Assembly (NCBI RefSeq): GCF_035917415.1
Contig: NZ_CP109073.1
Coordinates: 2,577,501 to 2,641,500, forward strand
Source: Streptomyces sp. NBC_01803
GTDB taxonomy: Bacteria; Actinomycetota; Actinomycetes; Streptomycetales; Streptomycetaceae
Length of the DNA: 64,000 bases
Direction of reading: 5' to 3'
Positions 53,240 through 62,479 of the stretch are shown one piece after another. Position numbers and translations under genes: made by a program. Positions within the stretch are counted from its first letter, which is position 1. Every line of letters starts with the position of its first letter. The notes beneath the pieces were generated by a model. That model was not told the DNA's origin. It saw only the letters and a program-made list of their open reading frames with translations, and searched no databases.

Positions 53240-54637
53240 GTGGCTGCTGCTGGCGGATCGTCCGAGCTGAAGACCGGGTCCGGCTCCGGGCTTTTCCGGG
53301 CGGTACGGGCGACCGGTCGCGCCATCCCGGGGGTGCCGATCGCGCTGGGCCGCCGCATCCGCCGCGCGACGCACGCGCACGGGGCCGGGGAGTCCGGGCT
53401 GGCCAAGCTGATCGAGCTGCACGCCGTTCACTCCATGGGCGACATGCTCGTCACGATGGCGCTGGCCTCCACCATCTTCTTCTCGGTGCCCACCGACGAG
53501 GCGCGCGGCCGGGTCGCGCTGTATCTCGCCGTCACCATGGCCCCGTTCATCCTCCTCGCCCCCGTGATCGGCCCGCTGCTGGACCGTCTCCCGCACGGTC
53601 GCCGCGCCGCCATGGCGGGCGCGCTGCTGGCACGCGGGCTGCTGGCGCTGGTGATCGCGAGCGCGGTGGCGGGCGGCGGCCTGGAGCTGTATCCGGCGGC
53701 GCTCGGCGTGATGGTGTGTTCCAAGGCGTACAACATCGTCCGCTCGGTGGCCGTCCCCCGCCTGCTGCCCGCCCGGATCTCGCTGGTCAAGGCGAACGCC
53801 CGGATCACCCTCACCGGCCTCATCGCGGCGGGCGTCGCCGCGCCCATCGGCCTGGGGCTGAACGCCATAGGGCAGGAGTGGCCGCTGTACGGCGCCTGCG
53901 CGATCACCGTGCTGGGCGCGATCCTCTCCTTCCGGCTGCCGCACCAGGTGGATCTGGCGCGCGACGAGCGCAAGGTGCACCTGGCCGAGCTGGCCCAGGC
54001 CAGGGCCGGGATGTCGCGCGACGCGGAAGAGGGGCGGCCCGGCGGGCTGCGCGGCATCGACTCGCCGGTGTTCAAGGCGCTGGTGGCCAACGCCGGGCTG
54101 CGGTCGCTCTCCGGCTTCCTGCTCTTCTATCTGGCGTTCCTGCTGCGCGACGAGCCGCTGCCCGGGCTCACCGCCGCCTTCTCCCTCGGCGTGGTCGGTG
54201 TCGCGGCCGGCACGGGCAACGCGCTGGGCAACCTGCTGGGGAACTGGCTGCGCGACCGCGCCCCCGAGCTGATCCTGCTGATGGTCCTGATCCTCGCGCT
54301 CTCCTGCACGGTCGCGGCGGCCACGAGCTACACGTCGGTGACGGTCGTGGCGGTCTGCGCGGCGGCCGGGATCTGCCAGGCGCTGGGCAAGCTGTCGCTG
54401 GACGCGATGATCCAGCGGGACGTGCCGGAGGTGGTGCGGACCTCGGCGTTCGCCCGCTCCGAGACGTCGTTGCAGATGGCGTGGGTCGGGGGTGGCGCGA
54501 TCGGGATCTCGCTGCCGCTGGACGGCACACTGGGCATGACGGTCGCGGCCTGCCTGGTGCTGGTGGGCACGGCCACGACCATCAGAAGTCTCGTGTCCGC
54601 GGCGCGGCGCGGCTCGCCGCACCCCCGCGTCAAGTGA
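53240..54637 (+). CDS. MFS-fold membrane transporter
   Basis: 465 residues from GTG 53240; TAGGCT eight bases upstream suggests a leaderless transcript. About 70 hydrophilic residues come first, then about ten to twelve membrane segments: MLVTMALASTIFFSV, FILLAPVIGPLLDRLPHGRR (motif A-like), LLALVIASAVAGGGLELYP, LTGLIAAGVAAPIGLGL, ALSCTVAAATSYTSVTVVAV and others. Substrate unknown. The following DUF2771 and mqn genes run in the same direction and have their own starts; in actinomycetes this set tends to stay together. Confidence 0.85.
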   Translation: MAAAGGSSELKTGSGSGLFRAVRATGRAIPGVPIALGRRIRRATHAHGAGESGLAKLIELHAVHSMGDMLVTMALASTIFFSVPTDEARGRVALYLAVTMAPFILLAPVIGPLLDRLPHGRRAAMAGALLARGLLALVIASAVAGGGLELYPAALGVMVCSKAYNIVRSVAVPRLLPARISLVKANARITLTGLIAAGVAAPIGLGLNAIGQEWPLYGACAITVLGAILSFRLPHQVDLARDERKVHLAELAQARAGMSRDAEEGRPGGLRGIDSPVFKALVANAGLRSLSGFLLFYLAFLLRDEPLPGLTAAFSLGVVGVAAGTGNALGNLLGNWLRDRAPELILLMVLILALSCTVAAATSYTSVTVVAVCAAAGICQALGKLSLDAMIQRDVPEVVRTSAFARSETSLQMAWVGGGAIGISLPLDGTLGMTVAACLVLVGTATTIRSLVSAARRGSPHPRVK

Positions 54638-54664
54638 GCCACGCCGCCGGGTTAACCTGCCCGC

Positions 54665-55255
54665 ATGACTGCGTACGCCACGAAGTGCATCCGACGGCTG
54701 GGGGGCCGCCGGGCCGCCCGTACCACCTTCGCCATCGGCGCTGTTTCGCTGGGACTCGTCGCCCTCTCCGCGTGCGACAAGCCGGGGCCGCACGCCAGCT
54801 TCACGGTCGGGACGAGCACCGAGTCGCACGAGGCCGCCGACGACTGCTGGGACGACGGCGAGCCGCTGGGCGCCGAGCGGGCGCAGTCCTGCGTCGAGAG
54901 CGAGGACGGCGTGCCGGTCATCTCCGTGGAGACCGGCGACACCTTCCGCGTCGGCGTGGACCCGGAGATCGCCGACACCGGCTGGCTGATCTTCTATCAG
55001 GGTCAGCCGTACGAGGCGGAGCCGTACACCACGACCTACGAGACGTTCGCCGTGGACGACCTGTACCAGGTGATGCGGCAGCAGTCGCCCGGCCAGGTGC
55101 CGGAGCGCGACACCCTGCGGATCGTCGTGGCACAGGTGAGCGAGGACTACGACATGGAGGAGATCTGGTCGTCCTCGTCCCAGGAGGAGTACCAGGAGAA
55201 GCTGTTCGGCTCGTTCGAGGGCGTGTGGAACCTCGAACTCGAACCCCAGGACTGA
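54665..55255 (+). CDS. DUF2771 lipoprotein
   Basis: 196 residues. Basic N-terminus, hydrophobic stretch and lipobox L-S-A-C at about residues 34-37 (FAIGAVSLGLVALSACDKPG). The mature part is acidic, with two cysteines (DDCWDDGEPLG, AQSCVESEDG) and a beta-rich body (FRVGVDPEIADTGWLIFYQG). DUF2771 is an actinobacterial family of unknown role, encoded beside futalosine-pathway genes. TAACCT six bases before the ATG indicates leaderless transcription. Confidence 0.85.
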   Translation: MTAYATKCIRRLGGRRAARTTFAIGAVSLGLVALSACDKPGPHASFTVGTSTESHEAADDCWDDGEPLGAERAQSCVESEDGVPVISVETGDTFRVGVDPEIADTGWLIFYQGQPYEAEPYTTTYETFAVDDLYQVMRQQSPGQVPERDTLRIVVAQVSEDYDMEEIWSSSSQEEYQEKLFGSFEGVWNLELEPQD

Positions 55256-55272
55256 CGGCGGCGCCGCCTCGT

Positions 55273-56046
55273 ATGACCGGCCTGACGCGCGTTCTGGTCG
55301 TCACCGCCGTCTCCTCGGAGCGTGACGCGGTGACGCGGTCCGTCGCCCGGGGCGCCGTGCCCCTGCCGGGCGTCCGGCCCGAGGTGCTGCGGGTATGTCC
55401 GCTGCACACCCGGGTCGTGGTGGACGCGGTCGCCGCCGGGGTCGGCCCGGCCGCCGCCGCCGCGGGGGCCGCGACATCGCTGGCGCTGGCGCCCGGCCGG
55501 GGCGAGCCCTACGACCTGGTGATCTCGGCCGGTATCGCGGGCGGATTCGCCTCGCCGACGACCGTCGAGGGCACGGTCGTCGCCTCCTCGATCATGGCCG
55601 CCGATCTCGGCGCGCAGACGCCCGAGGGCTTCTCGGACGTGGCCGAGCTCGGCTTCGGCATCGTCGCCCACCAACCGCCGCCCACCCTCGCGAAGTCGGC
55701 CGCCGCCGCGCTCGGCGCCACGTACGGGCCGGTGCTGACCGTCTCGACCGTCACCGGCACCGCCGACCGCGCCACCGAGCTGGCCGCGCGGCACCAGGGC
55801 GCGGCGGCCGAGGCGATGGAGGGGTTCGGCGTGGCGACGGCCGCCGCCCTGCACGGCGTTCCGGTGCTGGAGATCCGCACCGTTTCCAACTCCGTCGGCC
55901 CACGCGACCGCGCCACCTGGCGTATCCCGGAGGCGCTGCGCGCGCTGACGGACGCGTTCGCCGCGCTATGGCCGGTAGTCGACACCTGGAAGGACCGTGA
56001 GGGACCGTGGCCGATGAGGAACTCCCCGCACAACGGCGGCCGTTGA
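55273..56046 (+). CDS. mqnB: Futalosine hydrolase
   Basis: 257 residues. Nucleoside-phosphorylase-like fold: RVLVVTAVSSERDAV at the start, DLVISAGIAGGFAS (about 77-90), ADLGAQTPEGFSDVAELGFG, AAEAMEGFGVATAAALHGVP with M-E-G-F, and VLEIRTVSNSVGPRDRATWR. It splits futalosine (or aminodeoxyfutalosine) to dehypoxanthine futalosine, part of the alternative menaquinone route of Streptomyces. The last 40 bases overlap the start of mqnD, so the two are made together. Confidence 0.92.
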   Translation: MTGLTRVLVVTAVSSERDAVTRSVARGAVPLPGVRPEVLRVCPLHTRVVVDAVAAGVGPAAAAAGAATSLALAPGRGEPYDLVISAGIAGGFASPTTVEGTVVASSIMAADLGAQTPEGFSDVAELGFGIVAHQPPPTLAKSAAAALGATYGPVLTVSTVTGTADRATELAARHQGAAAEAMEGFGVATAAALHGVPVLEIRTVSNSVGPRDRATWRIPEALRALTDAFAALWPVVDTWKDREGPWPMRNSPHNGGR

Positions 56047-56891
56047 ACATCTCGTACTCGCCCTGCCCCAACGACACGTTCGTCTTCCACGCCTGGGCCC
56101 ACGGTCTGGTGCCCGCGGCACCCGCCGTCGAGGTCGGCTTCGCGGACATCGACATCACCAACGGGCTGGCCGAGCGCGGCGAGGGCGACATCCTCAAGGT
56201 CTCCTACGCGGTGCTGCCATGGGTCCTGGACGAGTACGCGCTGCTGCCCTGCGGCGGCGCCCTGGGACGCGGCTGCGGGCCGCTGGTGCTGGCGCCCGGG
56301 CCGCTGGAGCCAGCCGCCCTGGCGGGGAAGAGCGTGGCGGTCCCGGGCGAACGGTCCACCGCCTACCTGCTGTTCCGGCTCTGGGCGGCGGCCCGGGTGC
56401 CGGGCGGGGTCGGTGAGGTGCGGGTGATGCCGTTCCACGAGATCATGCCCGCGGTGCGCGACGGCCGGGTGGACGCGGGGCTCGTGATCCACGAGGCGCG
56501 GTTCACCTATCCGCGCTTCGGGCTCCACCAGCTCGCGGATCTCGGCGAGTTCTGGGAGGGGACCACCGGACACCCCATCCCCCTGGGCGCGATCATCGCC
56601 AAGCGCTCCCTGGGCGAGGAGCGGCTGCGCGCCGTCATCGAGTCCATCAGGGCGTCGGTGCGCCGGGCGTGGGCCGATCCGGCGGCCAGTCAGGACTACG
56701 TTCTGGAGCACGCCCAGGAGATGGACCCGGCGGTGGCGGACGCTCATATCGGCCTGTATGTCAACGAGTTCACCGCGGATCTGGGCGAGGCGGGCTACGC
56801 GGCGGTGCGGGAGCTGCTGACGCGCGCGGCCGACGAGGGCCTGGTGCCGCGGGTGCCGGAGGCCCGGCTGGCGTCGCTGTCCCCCCGGTAG
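56007..56891 (+). CDS. mqnD: 1,4-dihydroxy-6-naphthoate synthase
   Basis: 294 residues from GTG 56007 preceded by GAGGGA. Periplasmic-binding-protein-like fold enzyme: LNISYSPCPNDTFVFHAWAH (about 13-32, the S-P-C-P-N-D-T signature), GDILKVSYAVLPWVLDEYAL, VAVPGERSTAYLLFRLWAA, VRDGRVDAGLVIHEARFTYP with the catalytic His, and GHPIPLGAIIAKRSL. It converts cyclic dehypoxanthine futalosine to 1,4-dihydroxy-6-naphthoate. Together with mqnB it shows that this organism makes menaquinone by the futalosine route. Confidence 0.94.
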   Translation: MADEELPAQRRPLNISYSPCPNDTFVFHAWAHGLVPAAPAVEVGFADIDITNGLAERGEGDILKVSYAVLPWVLDEYALLPCGGALGRGCGPLVLAPGPLEPAALAGKSVAVPGERSTAYLLFRLWAAARVPGGVGEVRVMPFHEIMPAVRDGRVDAGLVIHEARFTYPRFGLHQLADLGEFWEGTTGHPIPLGAIIAKRSLGEERLRAVIESIRASVRRAWADPAASQDYVLEHAQEMDPAVADAHIGLYVNEFTADLGEAGYAAVRELLTRAADEGLVPRVPEARLASLSPR

Positions 56892-56892
56892 G

Positions 56893-57276
56893 TCAGACGT
56901 CCAGCTGGTCGGCCACGGCGCGCAGCATCCCGGCGATCTTCCGGCCGTTCTGCCGGTCCGGGTAACGGCCGCGTTCGAGCTGCTGGGAGACGCCGTCGAG
57001 GAGCGTGGTCAGGTCCTGCACGATCGAGGCCAGCTCGTCCGGCTTGCGCCGCTGCGCGACGGCGACCGAGGGCATGGGGTCGAGCAGCACCACCGACAGG
57101 GCCTGGTCGCCCCGCTGACCCGCGACGACGCCGAACTCGACGCGCTGTCCGGGCCGCAGCACGTCCACCCCGCCGGGCAACGCGGAGGAGTGCACGAAGA
57201 CATCGCCGCCGTCGTCACGGGAGAGGAAGCCGAAGCCCTTCTCACTGTTGAACCACTTGACCTTGCCGGTAGGCAC
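56893..57276 (-). CDS. Cold-shock-domain protein with C-terminal extension
   Basis: 127 residues from GTG 57276. The first about 65 residues are a cold-shock domain: [20 protein letters not shown] (RNP1-like), [18 protein letters not shown] (RNP2-like), [20 protein letters not shown] helical extension of about 60 residues follows ([37 protein letters not shown]). Ordinary CspA proteins are about 67 residues; this longer form is usual at this place beside mqnD in Streptomyces. Single-stranded nucleic acid binding is expected. Convergent with mqnD, one base apart. Confidence 0.93.
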   Translation of the reverse strand: MPTGKVKWFNSEKGFGFLSRDDGGDVFVHSSALPGGVDVLRPGQRVEFGVVAGQRGDQALSVVLLDPMPSVAVAQRRKPDELASIVQDLTTLLDGVSQQLERGRYPDRQNGRKIAGMLRAVADQLDV

Positions 57277-57440
57277 GTGTCCTCGTCCTCGCACTCGTTC
57301 CACAACGATGGGGCGGGCCGCTGGACCCGCCACCTCCCAGGCTAATCGCCCCCGGCCCGGTGACAAGATGCCGCCGGGCCGTTTCGGAGGATCACTGCCC
57401 CCGGGTCGTGGCGAGTATGCGCGCCTGCGACCCTGGACGG

Positions 57441-57692
57441 GTGAGTGGATACGCGAGCAAACCCGGAGACCTGCTGGTGCGCGTGGGCGGCGTCGTCTTC
57501 GCCGTCGGCGCGGTGGCGACGCTGGTCACCGTGATTCCGCTGTTCATCGGCGCGGACCCGCTGCCCACGGCCGCGTATGTGGTGTCGATGCTGATGGGTG
57601 TCGGGTTCCTGATCGCGGGCGCCGGGCTGGTGCGTTCGATCGCGCATCAGCGGCGGCGGGACCGGGCGGCTCAGGGGCGCTCGGCGAGGTAG
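57441..57692 (+). CDS. Small two-helix membrane protein
   Basis: 83 residues from GTG 57441 ([20 protein letters not shown]), preceded by GGACGG; an upstream ATG at 57418 is possible. Two hydrophobic segments ([40 protein letters not shown]) and a basic tail ([19 protein letters not shown]). Family not recognised. Its last 22 bp overlap the convergent HAD gene. Confidence 0.7.
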   Translation: MSGYASKPGDLLVRVGGVVFAVGAVATLVTVIPLFIGADPLPTAAYVVSMLMGVGFLIAGAGLVRSIAHQRRRDRAAQGRSAR

Positions 57693-58318
57693 CCCGCCAG
57701 CCAGGCCGGGAAAGCGGCGAGGTCGGGCAGCACCACGTCGGCGCCCGCCGCCCGCAGCTCCGCCTCGGGGCACGGCCCGGTCGGCACGGCGACCGACAGC
57801 GCGCCGGCGGCCTTGGCGCCGCGCACGTCCCCGGTGTGGTCCCCGACGTACACGGTCGCGTCGTGGTCGCGCAGCGCCTGCGCCTTGGCCTCGGCCCAGA
57901 GCGAGCCGATGACGGCGTCCGGTTCGAGGCCGAGGTGCTCGATGTGCAGCTTGGCGTTCGGCTGGTACTTGGCGGTGACGACGACGGCCCGGCCGCCGTG
58001 GCCGCGCACGGCGGCGATGGCCTCCCGGGCGCCGGACATCGCCGGGACGGCGCGGATGGCGTGCGTCACGTACAGCGTGCGGTACAGGTCACCGACGGCG
58101 GGGATGTCGGCGGCGGGAAACCAGTGCGCCAACTCCTCCTCCAGCGGCGGCCCGAGGCGGGTGATGGCCAGCTCGGCGTCGACGTACACGCCGGTCTCCG
58201 CGGTCAGCGCCTCGTAGGCGGCCTTGATGCCGGGCCGGGAGTCGATGAGCGTCATGTCGAGGTCGAACCCGACGGTCGGGGCGGGTGTGCGCGAGAGGGA
58301 CTGCGGAGAAGACGGCAT
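57671..58318 (-). CDS. HAD-superfamily phosphatase
   Basis: 215 residues from ATG 58318. Catalytic DLDMTLIDSRPGI (D-x-D-x-T, about 19-31), motif II/III region VVVTAKYQPNAKLHIEHLGL with its Thr and Lys, and motif IV VYVGDHTGDVRGAKAAGALS with the acidic pair. It resembles phosphoglycolate-phosphatase-like HAD proteins; substrate unknown. Divergent from the siderophore ABC operon; the iron box between them is 33 bp from this start and might also affect it. Confidence 0.88.
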   Translation of the reverse strand: MPSSPQSLSRTPAPTVGFDLDMTLIDSRPGIKAAYEALTAETGVYVDAELAITRLGPPLEEELAHWFPAADIPAVGDLYRTLYVTHAIRAVPAMSGAREAIAAVRGHGGRAVVVTAKYQPNAKLHIEHLGLEPDAVIGSLWAEAKAQALRDHDATVYVGDHTGDVRGAKAAGALSVAVPTGPCPEAELRAAGADVVLPDLAAFPAWLAGYLAERP

Positions 58319-58350
58319 GCCGCTATTGTGCCCCCAGCACATCCCTTTGG

Positions 58351-58369
58351 TTAGGATCGCCTAACCTAA
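58351..58369 (+). promoter_or_regulatory. Iron box (DmdR1/IdeR site) of the siderophore ABC operon
   Basis: TTAGGATCGCCTAACCTAA agrees with the actinomycete iron-box consensus TTAGGTTAGGCTAACCTAA at 16 of 19 positions. It lies 61 bp before the first permease gene and overlaps a probable -10 (TAACTA or TAACCT). DmdR1-Fe2+, encoded at 28097 in this window, should repress here when iron is plentiful. Confidence 0.85.
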
Positions 58370-58429
58370 CTAGACGCTCCACCCCCTCGCTCCGTCACAC
58401 CGCCGCACTCGACCTCGGGGACCCGCAGG

Positions 58430-59452
58430 ATGCAAGCCGTTGAGAATCCGCCGCGCTCGCGCGCCCGTTCGCGGATGGGTCTGGTGACCGCCGCGGCGGT
58501 GGGCGTGGGGCTGGCGGTGGTGCTGAGCCTCGCGGTCGGCAGCCGTTCGATCGCGCCCGACGAGGTGTGGCGGGCGTTGTTCCTCGACGGCACCGGCCCG
58601 GACGCGGAGGTGGTGACCGAGCTGCGGCTGCCGCGCACGCTCATCGGCCTGATGGTCGGGGCGGCCCTCGGCATGGCGGGCGCGGTGATGCAGGGCCTGA
58701 CCCGCAACCCCATCGCGGAGCCGGGCATCCTCGGCGTCAGCCAGGGCGCGTCGGTCGCCGTCGTCCTCGCCATCGCCTACGCCGGAGTGCACACCCTGGC
58801 CGGTTACGTCTGGTACGCCTTCGCCGGGGCCGGGCTCGCGGCCGTCGCCGTGTACGCGGTCGCGGCGCGCGGCCGGGACGGCGCCTCGCCGGTGAAGCTG
58901 GCCCTGGCCGGCGCGGCGATCAACGCGCTGCTCGCGTCCGTGATCGCCGCCGTGCTGACGACGCAGGCGGCCACGCTGGACGAGTTCCGGTTCTGGCAGA
59001 TCGGCTCGCTCTCCGGGCGGGACGCGGAGATAGCCGGGCAGATCTGGCCGTTCCTGCTGGCCGGGACGGTGCTGGTGATCGCGGCGGCCCGGGGCCTGGA
59101 CGCGCTGGCCCTCGGCGACGACGTGGCGCGCGGGCTGGGCCAGAACGTGGCCCTGGTCCGCGTCACCGGCGGCCTGGGCGCCGCGGTGCTCACCGGCGCG
59201 GGGGTCGCGGCGGCCGGCCCGATCGCCTTCGTCGGCCTGGCCGTTCCGCACATCGCCCGGGCCCTGGTCGGCTCCTCGCACCGCTGGCTGCTCCCGATGG
59301 CGGCGCTGCTCGGTCCGGTCGTGCTGCTGGTCGCGGACGTGGCCGGCCGGATCGTCTTCCCGCCCTCCGAGATCCCGGCGGGCGTGACGACCGCGCTGAT
59401 CGGCGTCCCCTTCCTGGTCTACCTGGTCCGCCGGACGGGAGCCGCCACATGA
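58430..59452 (+). CDS. Siderophore ABC transporter permease (FecCD) 1
   Basis: 340 residues, ATG 58430 with GCAGG adjacent. FecCD/BtuC family: [20 protein letters not shown] (about 65-84), [20 protein letters not shown] (about 88-107), coupling region [58 protein letters not shown] at the end. About nine to ten membrane helices. With the second permease it forms the channel for ferric-siderophore uptake. The stop overlaps the next start (ATGA). Confidence 0.92.
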   Translation: MQAVENPPRSRARSRMGLVTAAAVGVGLAVVLSLAVGSRSIAPDEVWRALFLDGTGPDAEVVTELRLPRTLIGLMVGAALGMAGAVMQGLTRNPIAEPGILGVSQGASVAVVLAIAYAGVHTLAGYVWYAFAGAGLAAVAVYAVAARGRDGASPVKLALAGAAINALLASVIAAVLTTQAATLDEFRFWQIGSLSGRDAEIAGQIWPFLLAGTVLVIAAARGLDALALGDDVARGLGQNVALVRVTGGLGAAVLTGAGVAAAGPIAFVGLAVPHIARALVGSSHRWLLPMAALLGPVVLLVADVAGRIVFPPSEIPAGVTTALIGVPFLVYLVRRTGAAT

Positions 59453-60495
59453 CCGCCACCGTGCCCGCCGGGTACGTCGTCGCGCGGCGGCGCCGTGCCT
59501 CGTTCCTCGTCCACCGACGGGCGACCGCCGTCGCGGCCGGACTCGCCGTCGCGCTCGCCGCCGCCTGTCTCGCCGCGCTCTGTCTCGGCGAGTCGGCCGT
59601 CGCGCCCGACCAGGCGCTGCGCGTGGTGTTCGGGCTGTCGTCCTCCGACGAGTTCGTCATCGGCACGCTGCGGCTGCCGCGCCTCACGGTCGGGCTGCTC
59701 GTCGGCGCCGCGCTCGGGGTCGCCGGGGCGCTGATCCAGACCGTCGCCCGCAACCCGCTCGCCAGCCCCGACGTCATCGGCGTCACCCACGGCGCCGCCG
59801 CCGTGACGGTCGGGGCGATGACCTACGGCGTGGGGTCCGCCACCGTGCTGCCGTACTGGTCGGTCGCTGGCGGGCTGCTGGCCGCCGGGCTCGTCTATCT
59901 CTTCGCGTGGCGCGGGGGGTTGCACGCGGGCCGATTCGTCCTGATCGGCATCGGCTTCGCCGTCGCCCTGCGCTCGATCACCCAACTCTTCCTCACCAAG
60001 GGCGACTACACAGTCGCCCAGCAGGCCACCGTATGGATGACCGGATCGCTCAACGGCCGCGGCTACGAGGAGGCGGTGCCGCTCGGCTGGGCGCTGCTGC
60101 TCCTGCTGCCGGCCGTGCTGTGGGCCGCCCGCGCGCAGCGGACCGTCGTGCTGGACGACGACACGGCCACCGCGCTCGGCGTCCGGCTCGGGCCGGTCAG
60201 GCTCGGCCTGGCCACCCTCGGCGTACTGCTGGCCGCGCTGGCCACCGGCGCCGCCGGGCCGGTGGACTTCGTGGCGCTGCTCGCGCCGCAGATCGCCCGG
60301 CGCCTGACCCGGACCGCCCAGATCCCGCTGCTGTGTTCGGCGCTCGCGGGCGCGTTCATCACCGTCCTGGCCGATGTGCTGGCCCGACTGGTCTTCTCCC
60401 CCACCGAGCTGGCCGTGGGCGTCGTCACGGCGGCGGTCGGCGCGCCCTATCTGCTCTGGCTCATCGTCAACAACCGCACGGGAGGCCGTTCGTGA
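59449..60495 (+). CDS. Siderophore ABC transporter permease (FecCD) 2
   Basis: 348 residues from ATG 59449. Same family: [80 protein letters not shown]. The N-terminus has a basic 20-residue cytoplasmic lead. It pairs with permease 1 as a heterodimer. The start overlaps the previous stop and its stop overlaps the ATPase start (GTGA). Confidence 0.92.
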   Translation: MTATVPAGYVVARRRRASFLVHRRATAVAAGLAVALAAACLAALCLGESAVAPDQALRVVFGLSSSDEFVIGTLRLPRLTVGLLVGAALGVAGALIQTVARNPLASPDVIGVTHGAAAVTVGAMTYGVGSATVLPYWSVAGGLLAAGLVYLFAWRGGLHAGRFVLIGIGFAVALRSITQLFLTKGDYTVAQQATVWMTGSLNGRGYEEAVPLGWALLLLLPAVLWAARAQRTVVLDDDTATALGVRLGPVRLGLATLGVLLAALATGAAGPVDFVALLAPQIARRLTRTAQIPLLCSALAGAFITVLADVLARLVFSPTELAVGVVTAAVGAPYLLWLIVNNRTGGRS

Positions 60496-61325
60496 CCGAC
60501 CACCGGCTCAGCGCCCGCGAACTGACCCTTGGCTACGACGAGTCCCGCGCCGCCGTGGTCGAGGGACTCAACCTGGACATCCCGGACGGCGAGGTGACCG
60601 TCATCGTCGGCCCCAACGCCTGCGGGAAGTCGACCACGCTGCGCGCCCTGGGCCGATTGCTCAAGCCGCGCGGCGGCGCGGTGCTGCTCGACGGGCAGGA
60701 GCTGTCGCGCGTGCCGACCCGGCGGATCGCGCGGACGCTCGGGCTGCTGCCGCAGTCACCGGTCGCGCCGGAGGCGATCACCGTCGCCGACCTGGTCTCC
60801 CGTGGCCGCCAGCCGCATCAGCGATGGTGGCAGCAGTGGTCCGAGGCGGACGAGCGGGCGGTGACCGAGGCGATGGCGCTGACCGACGTCACCGCGCTCG
60901 CGGAGCGCCCGGTCGACGCGCTGTCCGGCGGGCAGCGGCAGCGGGTGTGGATCGCCATGGCGCTGGCCCAGGAGACGGACCTGCTGCTGCTGGACGAGCC
61001 CACCACCTTCCTCGACATCGCCCACCAGGTCGAAGTCCTCAATCTAGTCCGCCAGTTGGAGAGGACTGTCGTCACCGTGCTGCACGACCTCAACCAGGCG
61101 GCCCGGTACGCCGACTATCTGGTGGCCATGAAGGACGGCCGGATCGCCGCCGCCGGACGGCCCGGCGAGGTCGTCACCGCCGAGTTGGTCCGCCACGTCT
61201 TCGGCCTCGAAGCCGTCATCATCCCCGACCCGGTGACCGGTTCACCGCTCGTCGTCCCCGGCGCACCTGTCCCCCGCCCGCGCGCCACGGGCACCCCGCA
61301 CATGAGAAAGGCACCCATCAGATGA
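60492..61325 (+). CDS. Siderophore ABC transporter ATP-binding protein
   Basis: 277 residues from GTG 60492. Walker [17 protein letters not shown] (about 40-55; Ala where G-x-N-G is usual), Q-loop [14 protein letters not shown], signature [18 protein letters not shown] (about 144-161), Walker [13 protein letters not shown], and H-loop [13 protein letters not shown]. Typical FecE/FhuC type. It powers import through the two permeases. Four-base overlaps on both sides. Confidence 0.93.
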   Translation: MTDHRLSARELTLGYDESRAAVVEGLNLDIPDGEVTVIVGPNACGKSTTLRALGRLLKPRGGAVLLDGQELSRVPTRRIARTLGLLPQSPVAPEAITVADLVSRGRQPHQRWWQQWSEADERAVTEAMALTDVTALAERPVDALSGGQRQRVWIAMALAQETDLLLLDEPTTFLDIAHQVEVLNLVRQLERTVVTVLHDLNQAARYADYLVAMKDGRIAAAGRPGEVVTAELVRHVFGLEAVIIPDPVTGSPLVVPGAPVPRPRATGTPHMRKAPIR

Positions 61326-62287
61326 ACCGCCGTATCACCGCCACCACCCTCGTGCTCGCCGCCACGCTCGGCCTCAGCGCGTGCGCCGGCGACGACGACT
61401 CCGCCGACGACGCCAACGAGACGTCCGGCGAGAGCGGTACCCGAACCGTCGAGACGGCGATGGGCCCGGTCGAGGTGCCGGAGGACCCGCAGCGCGTCGT
61501 CGTCCTGGACACGGCGGAGCTGGACAGCCTGATCACGCTCGGCGTCACCCCGGTCGGCGCCGTGCAGGCCGATGTCAACGCCGAGTTCCTCGACTACCTG
61601 CCCGAGGACCAGCTGGCCGGCATCGAGAACGTCGGCGCGATCGCCGCGCCGAACCTGGAGGCCATCCACGAGCTGGAGCCCGACCTGATCATCGGCAGCA
61701 AGGTGCGCGACGAGCAGCGCTACGACGAGCTGTCCGCGATCGCCCCGACCGTCTTCACCGAGACCGTGGGCGCGCCCTGGAAGGAGAACTTCCTCGTGCA
61801 CGCCGACGCGCTGAACAGGACGGAGGAGGCCGAGGCCGTCGTCGCCGAGTACGAGACGCACGTCGCGGAGGTGACCGAGGCGATCGGCGGCCCGGAGGTG
61901 GCGGCCGACACCGAGGTCAGCATGCTGCGCTTCATCGAGGGCGGCAACACCCGGCTCTACGGCCGGGAGAACTACATCGGCACCATCCTGGAGGACCTCG
62001 GCCTCGGCCGCCCCGCGATCGCGGACGAGGCGGAGGACGGCTTCGCGGTGGAGGTGAGCCCGGAGCAGGTCGACCAGGCCGACGGTGACGTCATCTTCTA
62101 CACCTCCTACGGCGCCCCCGACGCCTCCGGCGAGGAGGCCGCGGTCGGCGGCCCCCTGTGGGACGACCTGACGGCGGTCCAAAACGACCGGGCGTTCCAC
62201 GTGAACGACCAGCTCTGGTTCCTGGGCATCGGCTACACGGCGGCCGACCAGATCCTGGACGAGCTCCAAGGGCACCTGGCCCCGTGA
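61322..62287 (+). CDS. Siderophore-binding lipoprotein of the ABC transporter
   Basis: 321 residues. Signal with lipobox [10 protein letters not shown] (Cys about residue 21), then an acidic linker and the FepB/FhuD-type fold: [94 protein letters not shown]. Ferric-siderophore receptor at the outer face of the membrane. The siderophore cannot be named: no biosynthetic genes are in the window, so it may take up a foreign (xeno)siderophore. Last gene of the iron-controlled operon. Confidence 0.92.
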   Translation: MNRRITATTLVLAATLGLSACAGDDDSADDANETSGESGTRTVETAMGPVEVPEDPQRVVVLDTAELDSLITLGVTPVGAVQADVNAEFLDYLPEDQLAGIENVGAIAAPNLEAIHELEPDLIIGSKVRDEQRYDELSAIAPTVFTETVGAPWKENFLVHADALNRTEEAEAVVAEYETHVAEVTEAIGGPEVAADTEVSMLRFIEGGNTRLYGRENYIGTILEDLGLGRPAIADEAEDGFAVEVSPEQVDQADGDVIFYTSYGAPDASGEEAAVGGPLWDDLTAVQNDRAFHVNDQLWFLGIGYTAADQILDELQGHLAP

Positions 62288-62375
62288 CCCCCGCGGCCCC
62301 CGCGGCCCCCGCCCCGAACGCCCCCCATCGGGAGGGGACCCGGCCGGCTGGGAGATAGTGTCCACCGGGTGTGGG

Positions 62376-62392
62376 CGGCCGGATTCCGGCCG
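62376..62392 (+). terminator. Hairpin after the siderophore operon
   Basis: CGGCCGG-ATT-CCGGCCG, a 7-bp perfect stem with a three-base loop, about 90 bp beyond the last stop. No T-tract. Confidence 0.45.
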
Positions 62393-62479
62393 ATGCCCGG
62401 GGTGCTGGAACCGTACTGGCGGGGTCACCGTCCGTTTATCCGTGGGTAGTAGCAGTCCGGGACTCTCAAGGGGGCCGAT

